A program made the position numbers and the translations under genes. From positions 1 to 49,648 of the forward strand of contig NZ_WJSQ01000002.1 of assembly GCF_009720245.1 (NCBI RefSeq): a DNA stretch of 49,648 bases, given 5' to 3'. Source of the DNA: Sphingomonas segetis (lineage in GTDB: Bacteria; Pseudomonadota; Alphaproteobacteria; Sphingomonadales; Sphingomonadaceae). Within the stretch, counting starts at the first letter, position 1, and every line of letters begins with the position of its first letter. Below are positions 8,396 to 15,685 of the stretch, piece after piece. The notes beneath the pieces are model-generated. The model was not told the DNA's origin and did no database searches. It saw only the letters and a program-made list of their open reading frames with translations.

Positions 8396-9445
8396 ATGAC
8401 CACGCCATGGGGCCTGCCGGACTTCGACGACCACGAAGCGGTTCACTTCTTCACCGACCACAAGTCCGGTTTGAAGGCGATCATCGCCGTCCATTCGACC
8501 CATCTCGGCCCGGCCGCGGGCGGGGCGCGCTTCTGGCACTATGCCAAGGACGAGGAAGCGCTGGTCGATGCGCTGAGGCTGTCGCGCGGGATGAGCTACA
8601 AGAATGCGATGGCCGGACTGCCGCTCGGCGGCGGCAAGTCGGTGATCTTGGCGGACGAAGAGCGGACCAAGTCACCCGAGCTGCTCCACGCATTCGGCAA
8701 GGAAGTGGACAAGCTCGGCGGGCGCTACATCACGGCTGAAGACGTCGGCATGAGCGTGACCGACATGATCGAGGTCGCGCGTTCGACCGGGTTCGTGGCG
8801 GGACTGCCGAATTCCGCGGGAGACGTCGGTGGCGACCCGGGCCCGCACACCGCGCTCGGCGTGTTCCTCGGCATCAAGGCCGCGGTCAAATGGGCACTCG
8901 GCAAAGACAGTCTGAACGGCCTCCATATCGCGCTGCAGGGCGCCGGAAGCGTCGCGACGGGAGTCGCGCTGCACGCCTGCGCGGAGGGCGCGAGGCTGTC
9001 GATCGCCGACATCGATCACGCCAAGGCGAAGAAGCTCGCTGACAGGGCAGGGGGCAAGGTGGTGTCGCCCGAGGAAATCCTTAGCATCGAGGCCGACGTC
9101 CTCAGCCCGTGCGCGCTCGGCGCGATCCTCGACGAAAGCACGATCCCCGATCTGAAGGTTCCCGTGGTCGCGGGCGCGGCGAACAACCAGCTCGCTACCC
9201 CCGAAGACGGCGAGCGGCTGCTCGCGCGCCAGATCCTCTATGCACCGGATTATGTCATCAATGCCGGCGGCATCATCAACGTCTGCACGGAGTATCTCGG
9301 CGACGGCGATGCCAGCCTCGTGCGTCACCGCATCGAAGGCATCCCGCGGCGGCTCGAGCAGATCTGGGCCGAAGGCTCGGAAACGGGCACGGATCCGGCC
9401 TCGGTTGCCGACGCTATGGCGCAAAGGCTGATCGGAAGGGCATAA
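8396..9445 (+). CDS. Leucine/valine/phenylalanine dehydrogenase family protein
   Basis: This 349-residue NAD-dependent amino-acid dehydrogenase belongs to the Glu/Leu/Phe/Val family and would oxidatively deaminate a branched or aromatic amino acid to the 2-oxo acid. The catalytic domain shows GPAAGGARFWHY, RLSRGMSYKNA and the lysine motif LPLGGGKSVI, plus AEDVGMSVTDM. The Rossmann domain has QGAGSVATGVALHA, and the late motif is ANNQLATPEDGERL. Length matches leucine dehydrogenase (about 350). Substrate preference cannot be decided. It sits between tRNA-His and ccmC on the same strand, with only 11 bases to the ccmC start, so it may be co-transcribed with the ccm genes. Confidence 0.92.
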   Translation: MTTPWGLPDFDDHEAVHFFTDHKSGLKAIIAVHSTHLGPAAGGARFWHYAKDEEALVDALRLSRGMSYKNAMAGLPLGGGKSVILADEERTKSPELLHAFGKEVDKLGGRYITAEDVGMSVTDMIEVARSTGFVAGLPNSAGDVGGDPGPHTALGVFLGIKAAVKWALGKDSLNGLHIALQGAGSVATGVALHACAEGARLSIADIDHAKAKKLADRAGGKVVSPEEILSIEADVLSPCALGAILDESTIPDLKVPVVAGAANNQLATPEDGERLLARQILYAPDYVINAGGIINVCTEYLGDGDASLVRHRIEGIPRRLEQIWAEGSETGTDPASVADAMAQRLIGRA

Positions 9446-9456
9446 GCCGCACCGAC

Positions 9457-10173
9457 GTGCACGCTCTGGCAAATCCCGCTCGCTTCCTGCGCATCGCCCG
9501 ACCGGCGACCAGCTGGCTGCTGCTCGTCGGCCTCGCGCTGGCGATTGGCGGCATGGTCGCGGGCCTGACGCTCACGCCGCCCGATTATCTCCAGGGCGAG
9601 ACCGTGCGCATCCTCTACATCCACGTCCCATCGGCATGGCTCGGTATGGCCGGATGGGCGGGTATTGCCGCGGCGTCGGTCAGCCAGCTCGTGTGGCGCC
9701 ATCCGCTTGCGGCTGTCGCGGGAAGAGCCGCCGCGCCCGCCGGCGCAACCTTCGCCGCCATCTGCCTGGTCACCGGCTCGATCTGGGGCCGCCCGACCTG
9801 GGGAACCTGGTGGGAATGGGACGGCCGCCTGACTTCGATGCTTGTGCTGTTCTTCCTCTACCTCGGCTATATCGCGCTTGGCTCGGCCGAGCGCGAGCGC
9901 GGCGGTGAGGGGCGCATTGCCGCAATCTATGGCCTCGTCGGCGCGATCAACCTGCCGATCATCCACTATTCGGTGCTGTGGTGGCGTACGCTTCATCAAG
10001 GGCAGAGCATCGGCCTGAGCGGCTCGAGCATCGATAACAGCATCCTGTGGCCGCTGCCGTTGACGATGGTCGGCTTCACCTGCCTGTTCGGCGCGGCAGT
10101 GCTGATGCGGATGCGCGCCGAGCTTGCCGAAACCAAGGTCGAGGCGCGGATGCGGCGGATGGGCACCGCATGA
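9457..10173 (+). CDS. ccmC: Heme exporter/handling protein CcmC
   Basis: This 238-residue inner-membrane protein has six predicted helices and presents heme to CcmE during cytochrome c maturation (System I). The tryptophan-rich WWD segment is at 110-122 (WGRPTWGTWWEWD). Flanking periplasmic histidines lie in YIHVPSAW and IIHYSVLWW. The GTG at 9457 gives the usual family length, and an open frame upstream inside the previous gene is ignored. The stop overlaps the ccmD ATG. The partners ccmA and ccmB, which usually precede ccmC, are absent from this locus. Confidence 0.95.
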   Translation: MHALANPARFLRIARPATSWLLLVGLALAIGGMVAGLTLTPPDYLQGETVRILYIHVPSAWLGMAGWAGIAAASVSQLVWRHPLAAVAGRAAAPAGATFAAICLVTGSIWGRPTWGTWWEWDGRLTSMLVLFFLYLGYIALGSAERERGGEGRIAAIYGLVGAINLPIIHYSVLWWRTLHQGQSIGLSGSSIDNSILWPLPLTMVGFTCLFGAAVLMRMRAELAETKVEARMRRMGTA

Positions 10174-10298
10174 ACCCGTGGCCCTTCGTCGTTGCGGCTT
10201 ATGCGGTGGCAATCCTCCTGACGGCCGCCTTGCTGCTATGGTCGTTCGCATCCATGCGGCGGGCGGAAGCGGCCGCCGACGCGATCACCCGCAAATGA
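10170..10298 (+). CDS. ccmD: Heme exporter protein CcmD
   Basis: This is a 42-residue single-span membrane protein: MNPWPFVVAAYAVAILLTAA, then a short basic tail (SMRRAEAAADAITRK). CcmD helps release holo-CcmE from CcmABC. It is recognised by size, the aromatic start before one helix, the charged cytoplasmic tail, and its place between ccmC and ccmE. It overlaps both neighbours by 4 bases (ATGA). Confidence 0.9.
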   Translation: MNPWPFVVAAYAVAILLTAALLLWSFASMRRAEAAADAITRK

Positions 10299-10735
10299 AG
10301 CCGAAGAACCAGCGCCTCGTGCTCGTGGCGGCAGCGATCGCGGCGGTGCTTGCCGCGGTGCTGCTCGCCATGTGGGGACTACGCGACCGTGCTTCCTATT
10401 TCTACACGCCGGCGGACATCGCGGGCGGTCAGGCGCCGGCCGGACAGGCGATGCGGCTCGGTGGAATGGTCGAGGAGGGCTCCATCAAACACCTACCGGA
10501 TGGCGTCACGATCCGCTTCGTCGTCACCGACGGCAAGGCGCGGACGCCGGTCGTCTATCGCGGGATCGTCCCGGACCTGTTCCGCGAGGGCACGGGAGCC
10601 GTCGCGGAAGGGCGGCTCGAGAATGGCACGTTCGTCGCCGACACGATCCTCGCTAAGCACGACGAGCGCTACATGCCGCCCCAGCTCGGCAATCTCGCCG
10701 CCGAGCACAAGGCCGGCCAGACGCTCGAGAAATGA
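10295..10735 (+). CDS. ccmE: Cytochrome c maturation heme chaperone CcmE
   Basis: This 146-residue periplasmic heme chaperone is anchored by one N-terminal helix (about residues 8-27). The OB-fold follows (MRLGGMVEEGS, VTIRFVVTDG, VVYRGIVPDLFREG). The covalent heme ligand is His122 in LAKHDERYMPP, equivalent to the E. coli LAKHDENY histidine. The ATG at 10295 overlaps the ccmD stop. It hands heme to CcmF, encoded next. Confidence 0.96.
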   Translation: MKPKNQRLVLVAAAIAAVLAAVLLAMWGLRDRASYFYTPADIAGGQAPAGQAMRLGGMVEEGSIKHLPDGVTIRFVVTDGKARTPVVYRGIVPDLFREGTGAVAEGRLENGTFVADTILAKHDERYMPPQLGNLAAEHKAGQTLEK

Positions 10736-12666
10736 TCGCCGAGACGGGCCTTGCGGCGCTGTGGCTCGCCGCCGGTCTCGCGGCGCTTCAGTTCCTGCTG
10801 ATGATCCTTGCACTGCGCAGCGGCGCCGAGGTCGCGCGCGCGATGCGCTCGATCGCCCTCGTCCAGGGCGTGCTGACGCTCGTTGCCTTCGTCATGCTGC
10901 TGGTCGTGTTCGCGCGCAGCGACATGTCGGTCGCGCTGGTGTTCGAGAACAGCAGCGTCGTCAAACCCTTCATCTACAAGGTCGCCGGCGCATGGGGAAA
11001 CCACGAAGGCTCGATGCTGATGTGGGTGACGATCCTCGCCGTCGCCGGCGCGTTCCTCGCAGTCCTCGCGCATCGGACGGGGGAGCGCACGCTTCTCGCC
11101 GCCCTCGGCGCGCAGGCTCTCCTGGCGCTCGGCTTCTATGCATTCCTGCTGTTCGCCTCGAACCCGTTCGCCCGGCTGTGGCCTCCGCCGCCGGACGGGC
11201 AAGGGCTCAACCCCTTGCTCCAGGACCCCGGCCTCGCGTTCCACCCGCCGACGCTTTACCTCGGCTATGTCGGCCTATCGGTTGCCTTCAGCCTCGCCGT
11301 CGGCGCATTGCTCACCGGCGAGGTGGATTCCCGCCTTGGGCGGGCGATGCGCCCGTGGGTGCTCGGCGCATGGCTGCTGCTGACGCTCGGCATCACCGCC
11401 GGAAGCTACTGGGCCTATTACGAGCTCGGCTGGGGCGGCTACTGGTTCTGGGATCCGGTCGAAAATGCGTCGTTGATGCCGTGGCTCGCGGCGACCGCGC
11501 TGCTTCACTCGATCAACGTGCTCGCGGCGCGAGGCGCACTCAAGGCGTGGACGATGATGCTCGCCGTCATCGCCTTCTCCATGTCGATGGTCGGAACCTT
11601 CCTCGTCCGCTCGGGCATCCTGACCTCGGTTCACGCTTTCGCCATCGACCCGGAGCGCGGGACCTTCCTGCTGGCATTGCTTGCCATCTACGTCGGAGCG
11701 GCGTTCGTTCTTTTCGCGGTGCGCGGGGCAAACCTCAAGGAAGGCGCGCCGTTCGAGCTGGTGAGCCGCGAGAGCGGATTGGTGATCAACAACCTTTTCC
11801 TGACGGTCATCCTCGGCGTCGTGTTCGTCGGCACGCTTTACCCCTTGTTCGCCGAGGCGGTCAGCGGCGAGAAAATGTCCGTCGGGACGCCCTATTTCAA
11901 CGCCGTCGCGGGGCCGCTCGCGCTACTCCTTGCGGCGCTGGTCGGCGTTGGCCCACTGCTCGCCTGGCGCCGCGAGCGGCGGCCGGTGCTCAAAAAGCTG
12001 ACCGTGCCGGCGCTGCTCGGCGCCACCGCGCTCGCGATCACGATCATCCTTGCGCCGCAAATCCATATTCTGCCGCGCCTCGGGTTCGCGGTCGCAGCAT
12101 ATCTCGCCGCCGCGAGCATCCTCCCGCTGATCGGCCGCAACCCGTTGCGCGCGCCGCTTGCGACGTGGGGGATGGTTGTCGCGCATTTCGGAATTGCAGT
12201 GGCGCTGACCGGCATGGCCGCCAATTCCGCCTTCACGACCGAGAGGCTTGCGATCGCGAACCCCGGTGACGTGCTGTCTGTCGGCCCGTGGCAGGTGCAG
12301 CTCGAAAGTGTCACGCCGGCCGCTGGGAAGAACTGGACAGCGATCCAGGCGCAACTGCGCGCGACGCGCGGCTCCGGCATTGTCACGCTGGCGCCGCAGA
12401 TGCGCTATTTCTCCGACCCGCCAATGGAAACCAATGAATCCGCGATCGCGAGCTTCTGGAACGGCCAGCTCTACACCGTGGTGGGCAGGCAGGACGTTTC
12501 CGGCGCGTGGCAGCTGCGGCTGTGGTGGAAACCGTTCGTAACCCTGATATGGGCCGGCGGTGGGCTGATCGCTCTGGGCGGGGCGCTCGCGCTTTTCGGC
12601 CGGATTTGGATGCTGTTCCGGCGCCGGTCGAGGGCGGCCGAATGGCGAACGGAACGCTACGCATGA
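10732..12666 (+). CDS. ccmF: Cytochrome c heme lyase subunit CcmF
   Basis: This 644-residue polytopic membrane protein is the core of the holocytochrome c synthase with CcmH and CcmI. The WWD heme-handling motif is at 234-242 (WGGYWFWDP), followed by VENASLMPW. Conserved segments GNHEGSMLMWV and DPGLAFHPPTLYLGYVG are present, with a large periplasmic loop near the C-terminus before the last helix. Length is typical. It starts in the ccmE stop and ends in the ccmG start (ATGA), so translation is probably coupled throughout. Confidence 0.97.
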   Translation: MIAETGLAALWLAAGLAALQFLLMILALRSGAEVARAMRSIALVQGVLTLVAFVMLLVVFARSDMSVALVFENSSVVKPFIYKVAGAWGNHEGSMLMWVTILAVAGAFLAVLAHRTGERTLLAALGAQALLALGFYAFLLFASNPFARLWPPPPDGQGLNPLLQDPGLAFHPPTLYLGYVGLSVAFSLAVGALLTGEVDSRLGRAMRPWVLGAWLLLTLGITAGSYWAYYELGWGGYWFWDPVENASLMPWLAATALLHSINVLAARGALKAWTMMLAVIAFSMSMVGTFLVRSGILTSVHAFAIDPERGTFLLALLAIYVGAAFVLFAVRGANLKEGAPFELVSRESGLVINNLFLTVILGVVFVGTLYPLFAEAVSGEKMSVGTPYFNAVAGPLALLLAALVGVGPLLAWRRERRPVLKKLTVPALLGATALAITIILAPQIHILPRLGFAVAAYLAAASILPLIGRNPLRAPLATWGMVVAHFGIAVALTGMAANSAFTTERLAIANPGDVLSVGPWQVQLESVTPAAGKNWTAIQAQLRATRGSGIVTLAPQMRYFSDPPMETNESAIASFWNGQLYTVVGRQDVSGAWQLRLWWKPFVTLIWAGGGLIALGGALALFGRIWMLFRRRSRAAEWRTERYA

Positions 12667-13190
12667 CCCGCGCCGTCCGCTTCGCGCCTTTGGCGCTTCT
12701 GCTCCTCATCATCGCCGCGCTGGTGTGGCGGCTCGCGACCCCGGCGGACACCAACGTCCATTCGACGCTCGAAGGCAAGGCAGTGCCCGGTTTCGACCTC
12801 GGCGAAGCACTGCCCGGCAAGCCGGCGCTGTCGTCGGCAGATCTTGCGTCCGGGCAACCGCACCTCGTCAACATCTTCGCGAGCTGGTGCGTGCCGTGCG
12901 TCACCGAGGTGAAGGTGCTCGAGGCGCTCAGGGAAAGGGGCGTCCGGATCGACGGCATTGCAGTGCGCGACCGGCCGGAAGATCTCGCCGAATTTCTCGC
13001 GCTGAACGGCGACCCTTATGAGCGGATCGGAAGTGACGAGCGGAGCCAGGTCCAGATTTCGCTGGGCTCGTCCGGAGTTCCCGAAAGCTTCGTGGTCGAT
13101 GGCAAAGGCGTGATCCGCTACCAGCACATCGGTGCGATCGAACACAGCGACGTACCGATGATCCTGGCGAAGCTGGAGCAGGCGCGGTGA
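12663..13190 (+). CDS. ccmG: Thiol:disulfide interchange protein CcmG/DsbE
   Basis: This 175-residue membrane-anchored periplasmic thioredoxin-like protein reduces the CXXCH cysteines of apocytochrome c. The N-terminal anchor is APLALLLLIIAALVW. The active site is WCVPC with Cys76 and Cys79. The family helix-strand segment GSSGVPESFVVDGKG carries the cis-proline after Val. The ATG at 12663 was chosen because it overlaps the ccmF stop and gives the usual length; an earlier ATG seven codons upstream is possible. Confidence 0.95.
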   Translation: MTRAVRFAPLALLLLIIAALVWRLATPADTNVHSTLEGKAVPGFDLGEALPGKPALSSADLASGQPHLVNIFASWCVPCVTEVKVLEALRERGVRIDGIAVRDRPEDLAEFLALNGDPYERIGSDERSQVQISLGSSGVPESFVVDGKGVIRYQHIGAIEHSDVPMILAKLEQAR

Positions 13191-13648
13191 GCGTTCATTC
13201 GTCATCCCCGCGAAAGCGGGGACCCAGCAAAATGAAAAGATGGGTTCCCGCTTTCGCGGGAATGACGATGATCTTGTGTTCGCCAGTACTCGCCGACAGC
13301 AATCTGCCGCCATCCTACTGGTCGAACCGCCAACTGCCCGACGCGAGGCAGGAAGCGCAGGCGCAGGCGCTGATGGAGCAGATCCGGTGCCTCGTCTGCC
13401 AGGGCCAGTCGATTGCCGACTCCGACGCGGAGCTTGCCGGCGACATGCGCGATCTCGTGCGGCGGCGCATCGCGGCTGGCGAAAAGCCGAGCGCGATCCG
13501 CGCCTGGCTGATCGACCGCTACGGAAGCTGGATCAGTTACAAGCCGACCGCGGAGCCAGCGGCCTGGCCGCTGTGGCTGGCGCCCATTGCGCTGCTGCTC
13601 GCGGGAGCGTGGCTGATCCGCCGGCGCATTCGGTTGAAGGGCCGCTGA
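13187..13648 (+). CDS. ccmH: Cytochrome c-type biogenesis protein CcmH (CycL), repeat-derived N-terminus
   Basis: This is a 153-residue protein if started at the GTG that overlaps the ccmG stop. The mature part is normal CcmH: the RCLVCQGQS redox motif (Cys68, Cys71), LAGDMRDLVRRRI, LIDRYGSWISYKP, then a C-terminal helix. It reduces apocytochrome c or the CcmG-apocytochrome mixed disulfide at CcmF. The odd part is the N-terminus: codons about 5-28 are made by a REP-like palindrome (13200-13267) that reads SSPRKRGPSK...WVPAFAGMT. An internal ATG at 13232 gives MKRWVPAFAGMTMILCSPVLA, which could act as a signal peptide cut before DSN. Either start is plausible. Confidence 0.9.
   Translation: MSVHSSSPRKRGPSKMKRWVPAFAGMTMILCSPVLADSNLPPSYWSNRQLPDARQEAQAQALMEQIRCLVCQGQSIADSDAELAGDMRDLVRRRIAAGEKPSAIRAWLIDRYGSWISYKPTAEPAAWPLWLAPIALLLAGAWLIRRRIRLKGR
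13200..13267. repeat. REP-like palindromic element inside ccmH (type CGTCATCCCCGCG)
   Basis: The left arm at 13200-13226 (CGTCATCCCCGCGAAAGCGG continuing GGACCCA) and the right arm at 13241-13267 are inverted copies of 27 bases with two differences. Each arm is itself a hairpin (CCCCGC-GAAA-GCGGGG on the left, TCCCGC.../...GCGGGA on the right). The two differences are a compensating pair that keeps the hairpin in each arm. This resembles the widespread alphaproteobacterial palindromes that read VPAFAGMT when translated. It lies within the coding sequence. Confidence 0.85.
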
Positions 13649-14298
13649 TGGGCTGGCTCATCCTCCTTGTGCTGATTGGCGCAAGTATTGGTGGCATCCG
13701 GCTGCTCGGCGTTCGGGGACCGGGGCTCACTGCAAGCGCGGCGGCGTTGCTGCTTGGCGGCGCCGGCTACGCGCTCCAGGGCAGCCCCGACCTGCCGGGC
13801 GCACCCGCCGAGACAAGCGAGGGGCGCAACTTCCTGCCGCTCACCGAGGCGCGCCACGCATTCTTCGGGAGCTTCACTGCGGCCGAATCATGGCTGCGCA
13901 TGTCGGAGGCACTGGCACGCGCCGGAAACAGCGCGGATTCGGTCGGAATCCTCGAGAATGCGGTCAAACGCTATCCCGGCGATCCGGAGCTGTGGATCGG
14001 CCTCGGCAACGCGCTGGTGGATCATGCGCGCGGGCTGACTCCTGCCGCGGAGCTCGCCTTTCGCCGCGCCGAACAGGCGGCGCCCGGCCATCCCGCTGCT
14101 CCGTTCTTCTACGGCCTTGCGCTCGCCCGCTCCGGGGATCGCGAAGGCGCAGTCAGGCAATGGAAAGAGATTCTCGCAAAGGCACCGCCCGAAGCAGCCT
14201 GGCGACCGCTGGTGGAGCAAGGCGTCGCGGCGCTCAGCGCGCCTGCGCCTGGAGCGCGCGAGCGTGCGCAATCGCCTCCGGAAGCTTCTCCGCGATAA
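13648..14298 (+). CDS. ccmI: c-type cytochrome biogenesis protein CcmI (CycH)
   Basis: This 216-residue protein has two N-terminal membrane helices (MGWLILLVLIGASIGGIRLL and LTASAAALLLGGAGYAL) and a periplasmic TPR region. The TPR units are seen in SWLRMSEALARAGNSADSVG, YPGDPELWIGLGNALVDHA and HPAAPFFYGLALARSGDREG. CcmI delivers apocytochrome c to CcmFH. The start overlaps the ccmH stop by one base. It is shorter than many CcmI proteins. The last 20 or so codons (APAPGARERAQSPPEASPR) are antisense to the end of the S41 peptidase gene and look low-complexity, so the original C-terminus may have ended near ALSA. Confidence 0.88.
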   Translation: MGWLILLVLIGASIGGIRLLGVRGPGLTASAAALLLGGAGYALQGSPDLPGAPAETSEGRNFLPLTEARHAFFGSFTAAESWLRMSEALARAGNSADSVGILENAVKRYPGDPELWIGLGNALVDHARGLTPAAELAFRRAEQAAPGHPAAPFFYGLALARSGDREGAVRQWKEILAKAPPEAAWRPLVEQGVAALSAPAPGARERAQSPPEASPR

Positions 14299-15682
14299 GC
14301 CGCGCCCGCAACGCGAGTCCGTCGTCGGCGCGAAGGGGGACCGGAACGTCGGGCAGGATTCCGCGTACCTCATTCGAACCGTCGGCCCGGAAGCGGACGC
14401 AGTCGGGCAGTTTCAGAACGGCGCCGCTGTTCTTCAGCGTCGTCGGCGTGCCGCCCCAGGTGTAGCCGCAGCCCGCGCCGCCGGTGCGGGCACCCATGAC
14501 GACTGCCGCGCGATTGTCTTGGAGCACGGCCGCGAATTCTTCCGCCGCCGACCATGTCTCCTGGTCGGTCAGGACGATCAGAGGTCCATTCCACACTCCG
14601 TCGTGGTAGGGGAATTGAGCGGGGTTGAAGACGAGCACGCCCCATTCCTTCCCGTCGAACGCACCCGCCGGGGCGGAACCCACGAGCCCCACGGAGAAAC
14701 CCGCAGTGGCGGTCCGCGGGCAGGCCGGCGAGGTCGCAGGGCAGGGCGCTTGCGCCTGTCTCAGCGCCGCATCGGCTTCGGCGGCCCACCGCAGCAGCCG
14801 CTGCTTGTCGGCGGCTGGTGCGTCCTTGGCGAATTCACGGAGCTGCCCGCCGAGATCACGCCACTGCTTCGCCCAATGCTCGCCGCGAACGAAGCCCCGG
14901 CGCTCGGAGACGAGCTTCCGCGACGAGAACATCCGCGCCGCCGCTTCCGCCCATTCGGACCCGCCACCATTGTTCGTGAGGTCGACTAGCAGGGTGGTTG
15001 CGCCAGCTGCCGCGAGCTCCTGCAGCCGCTGCTCGAGCGTCACGGTCAGATCCCGGTAGGCGAAGGTGACGATCCTGTTCTGGCACTCGTCATCGCAAGG
15101 TTTGTCGGCCGGAATCGCCAGTTCGTGAACGGCCGCGCGGCACAGCTCGGGATAGCCCTGCGGCTGGAAGATGCCGATGCGGACGACCCCGACCCTGATG
15201 TCCCCGACGGTCAATGTGCCTGCGTGGAACGGGCTGCCGGTGGATGCGAGTTCGGCGTACCCGGGCAACGCCTGCGCTGTGCCCGGCTCATTCTGGCGCT
15301 GGTCGTAGCCGATGCTGCCGCACAGGTCGAAACTCGCCGACGGCGCTCCGCCACTCGAAGTCGTCGCTGCGGCCGTCGGTTCCGGCCACTCGATCACGAC
15401 GTGACCGTCACCGGTTTTGCGGGCGAGCCGGTTGAACACCGCCATGGCCTGCGCATCGTTCTGCGCGCGGCCCATCCGTTTGGCCAGATCGGCGAAAAGC
15501 TTGTCGACGCCGACCTCGCGCTCGCCCTCGAGCCAATCGAGGTTGGCATATTTCTCGTGGAACGCCTGCCGCGCCTGCTCGAGGTCGGCGAGCCATGCCG
15601 CCCGGTCGAAAGGCTCGGCGCATGCCGGCCCAGCGAAAGACATGGCCGCCGCAACCGCAGCCAGAGCCCCCCACAGCCTCAT
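14234..15682 (-). CDS. Secreted S41-family peptidase
   Basis: This 482-residue protein has a Sec signal peptide (MRLWGALAAVAAAMSFAGPACA, cut near residue 22). The C-terminal S41 (tail-specific protease-like) core shows LVDLTNNGGGSEWAEAA, then VLTDQETWSAAEEFA with candidate nucleophile Ser378, then MGARTGGAGCG and the PDVPV segment typical of this group. No PDZ domain is obvious; about 200 residues lie before the core. It is inferred to be periplasmic with unknown substrates. It starts three bases from the ald stop on the same strand, so it is probably in an operon behind alanine dehydrogenase. Its 3' end overlaps ccmI by 65 bases, tail to tail. Confidence 0.85.
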   Translation of the reverse strand: MRLWGALAAVAAAMSFAGPACAEPFDRAAWLADLEQARQAFHEKYANLDWLEGEREVGVDKLFADLAKRMGRAQNDAQAMAVFNRLARKTGDGHVVIEWPEPTAAATTSSGGAPSASFDLCGSIGYDQRQNEPGTAQALPGYAELASTGSPFHAGTLTVGDIRVGVVRIGIFQPQGYPELCRAAVHELAIPADKPCDDECQNRIVTFAYRDLTVTLEQRLQELAAAGATTLLVDLTNNGGGSEWAEAAARMFSSRKLVSERRGFVRGEHWAKQWRDLGGQLREFAKDAPAADKQRLLRWAAEADAALRQAQAPCPATSPACPRTATAGFSVGLVGSAPAGAFDGKEWGVLVFNPAQFPYHDGVWNGPLIVLTDQETWSAAEEFAAVLQDNRAAVVMGARTGGAGCGYTWGGTPTTLKNSGAVLKLPDCVRFRADGSNEVRGILPDVPVPLRADDGLALRARLIAEKLPEAIAHARALQAQAR

Positions 15683-15685
15683 CGA

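Noticed and set aside
8300-8539. Minus-strand open frame with DRGDLNPRPLVPQTS
   Set aside because: This peptide is the antisense of tRNA-His, another recurrent annotation artefact, and it overlaps the start of the dehydrogenase gene.
13200-13267. Palindrome considered as a terminator between ccmG and ccmH
   Set aside because: It lies inside the open ccmH frame, lacks a T-tract and has the repeated-arm structure of a REP element.
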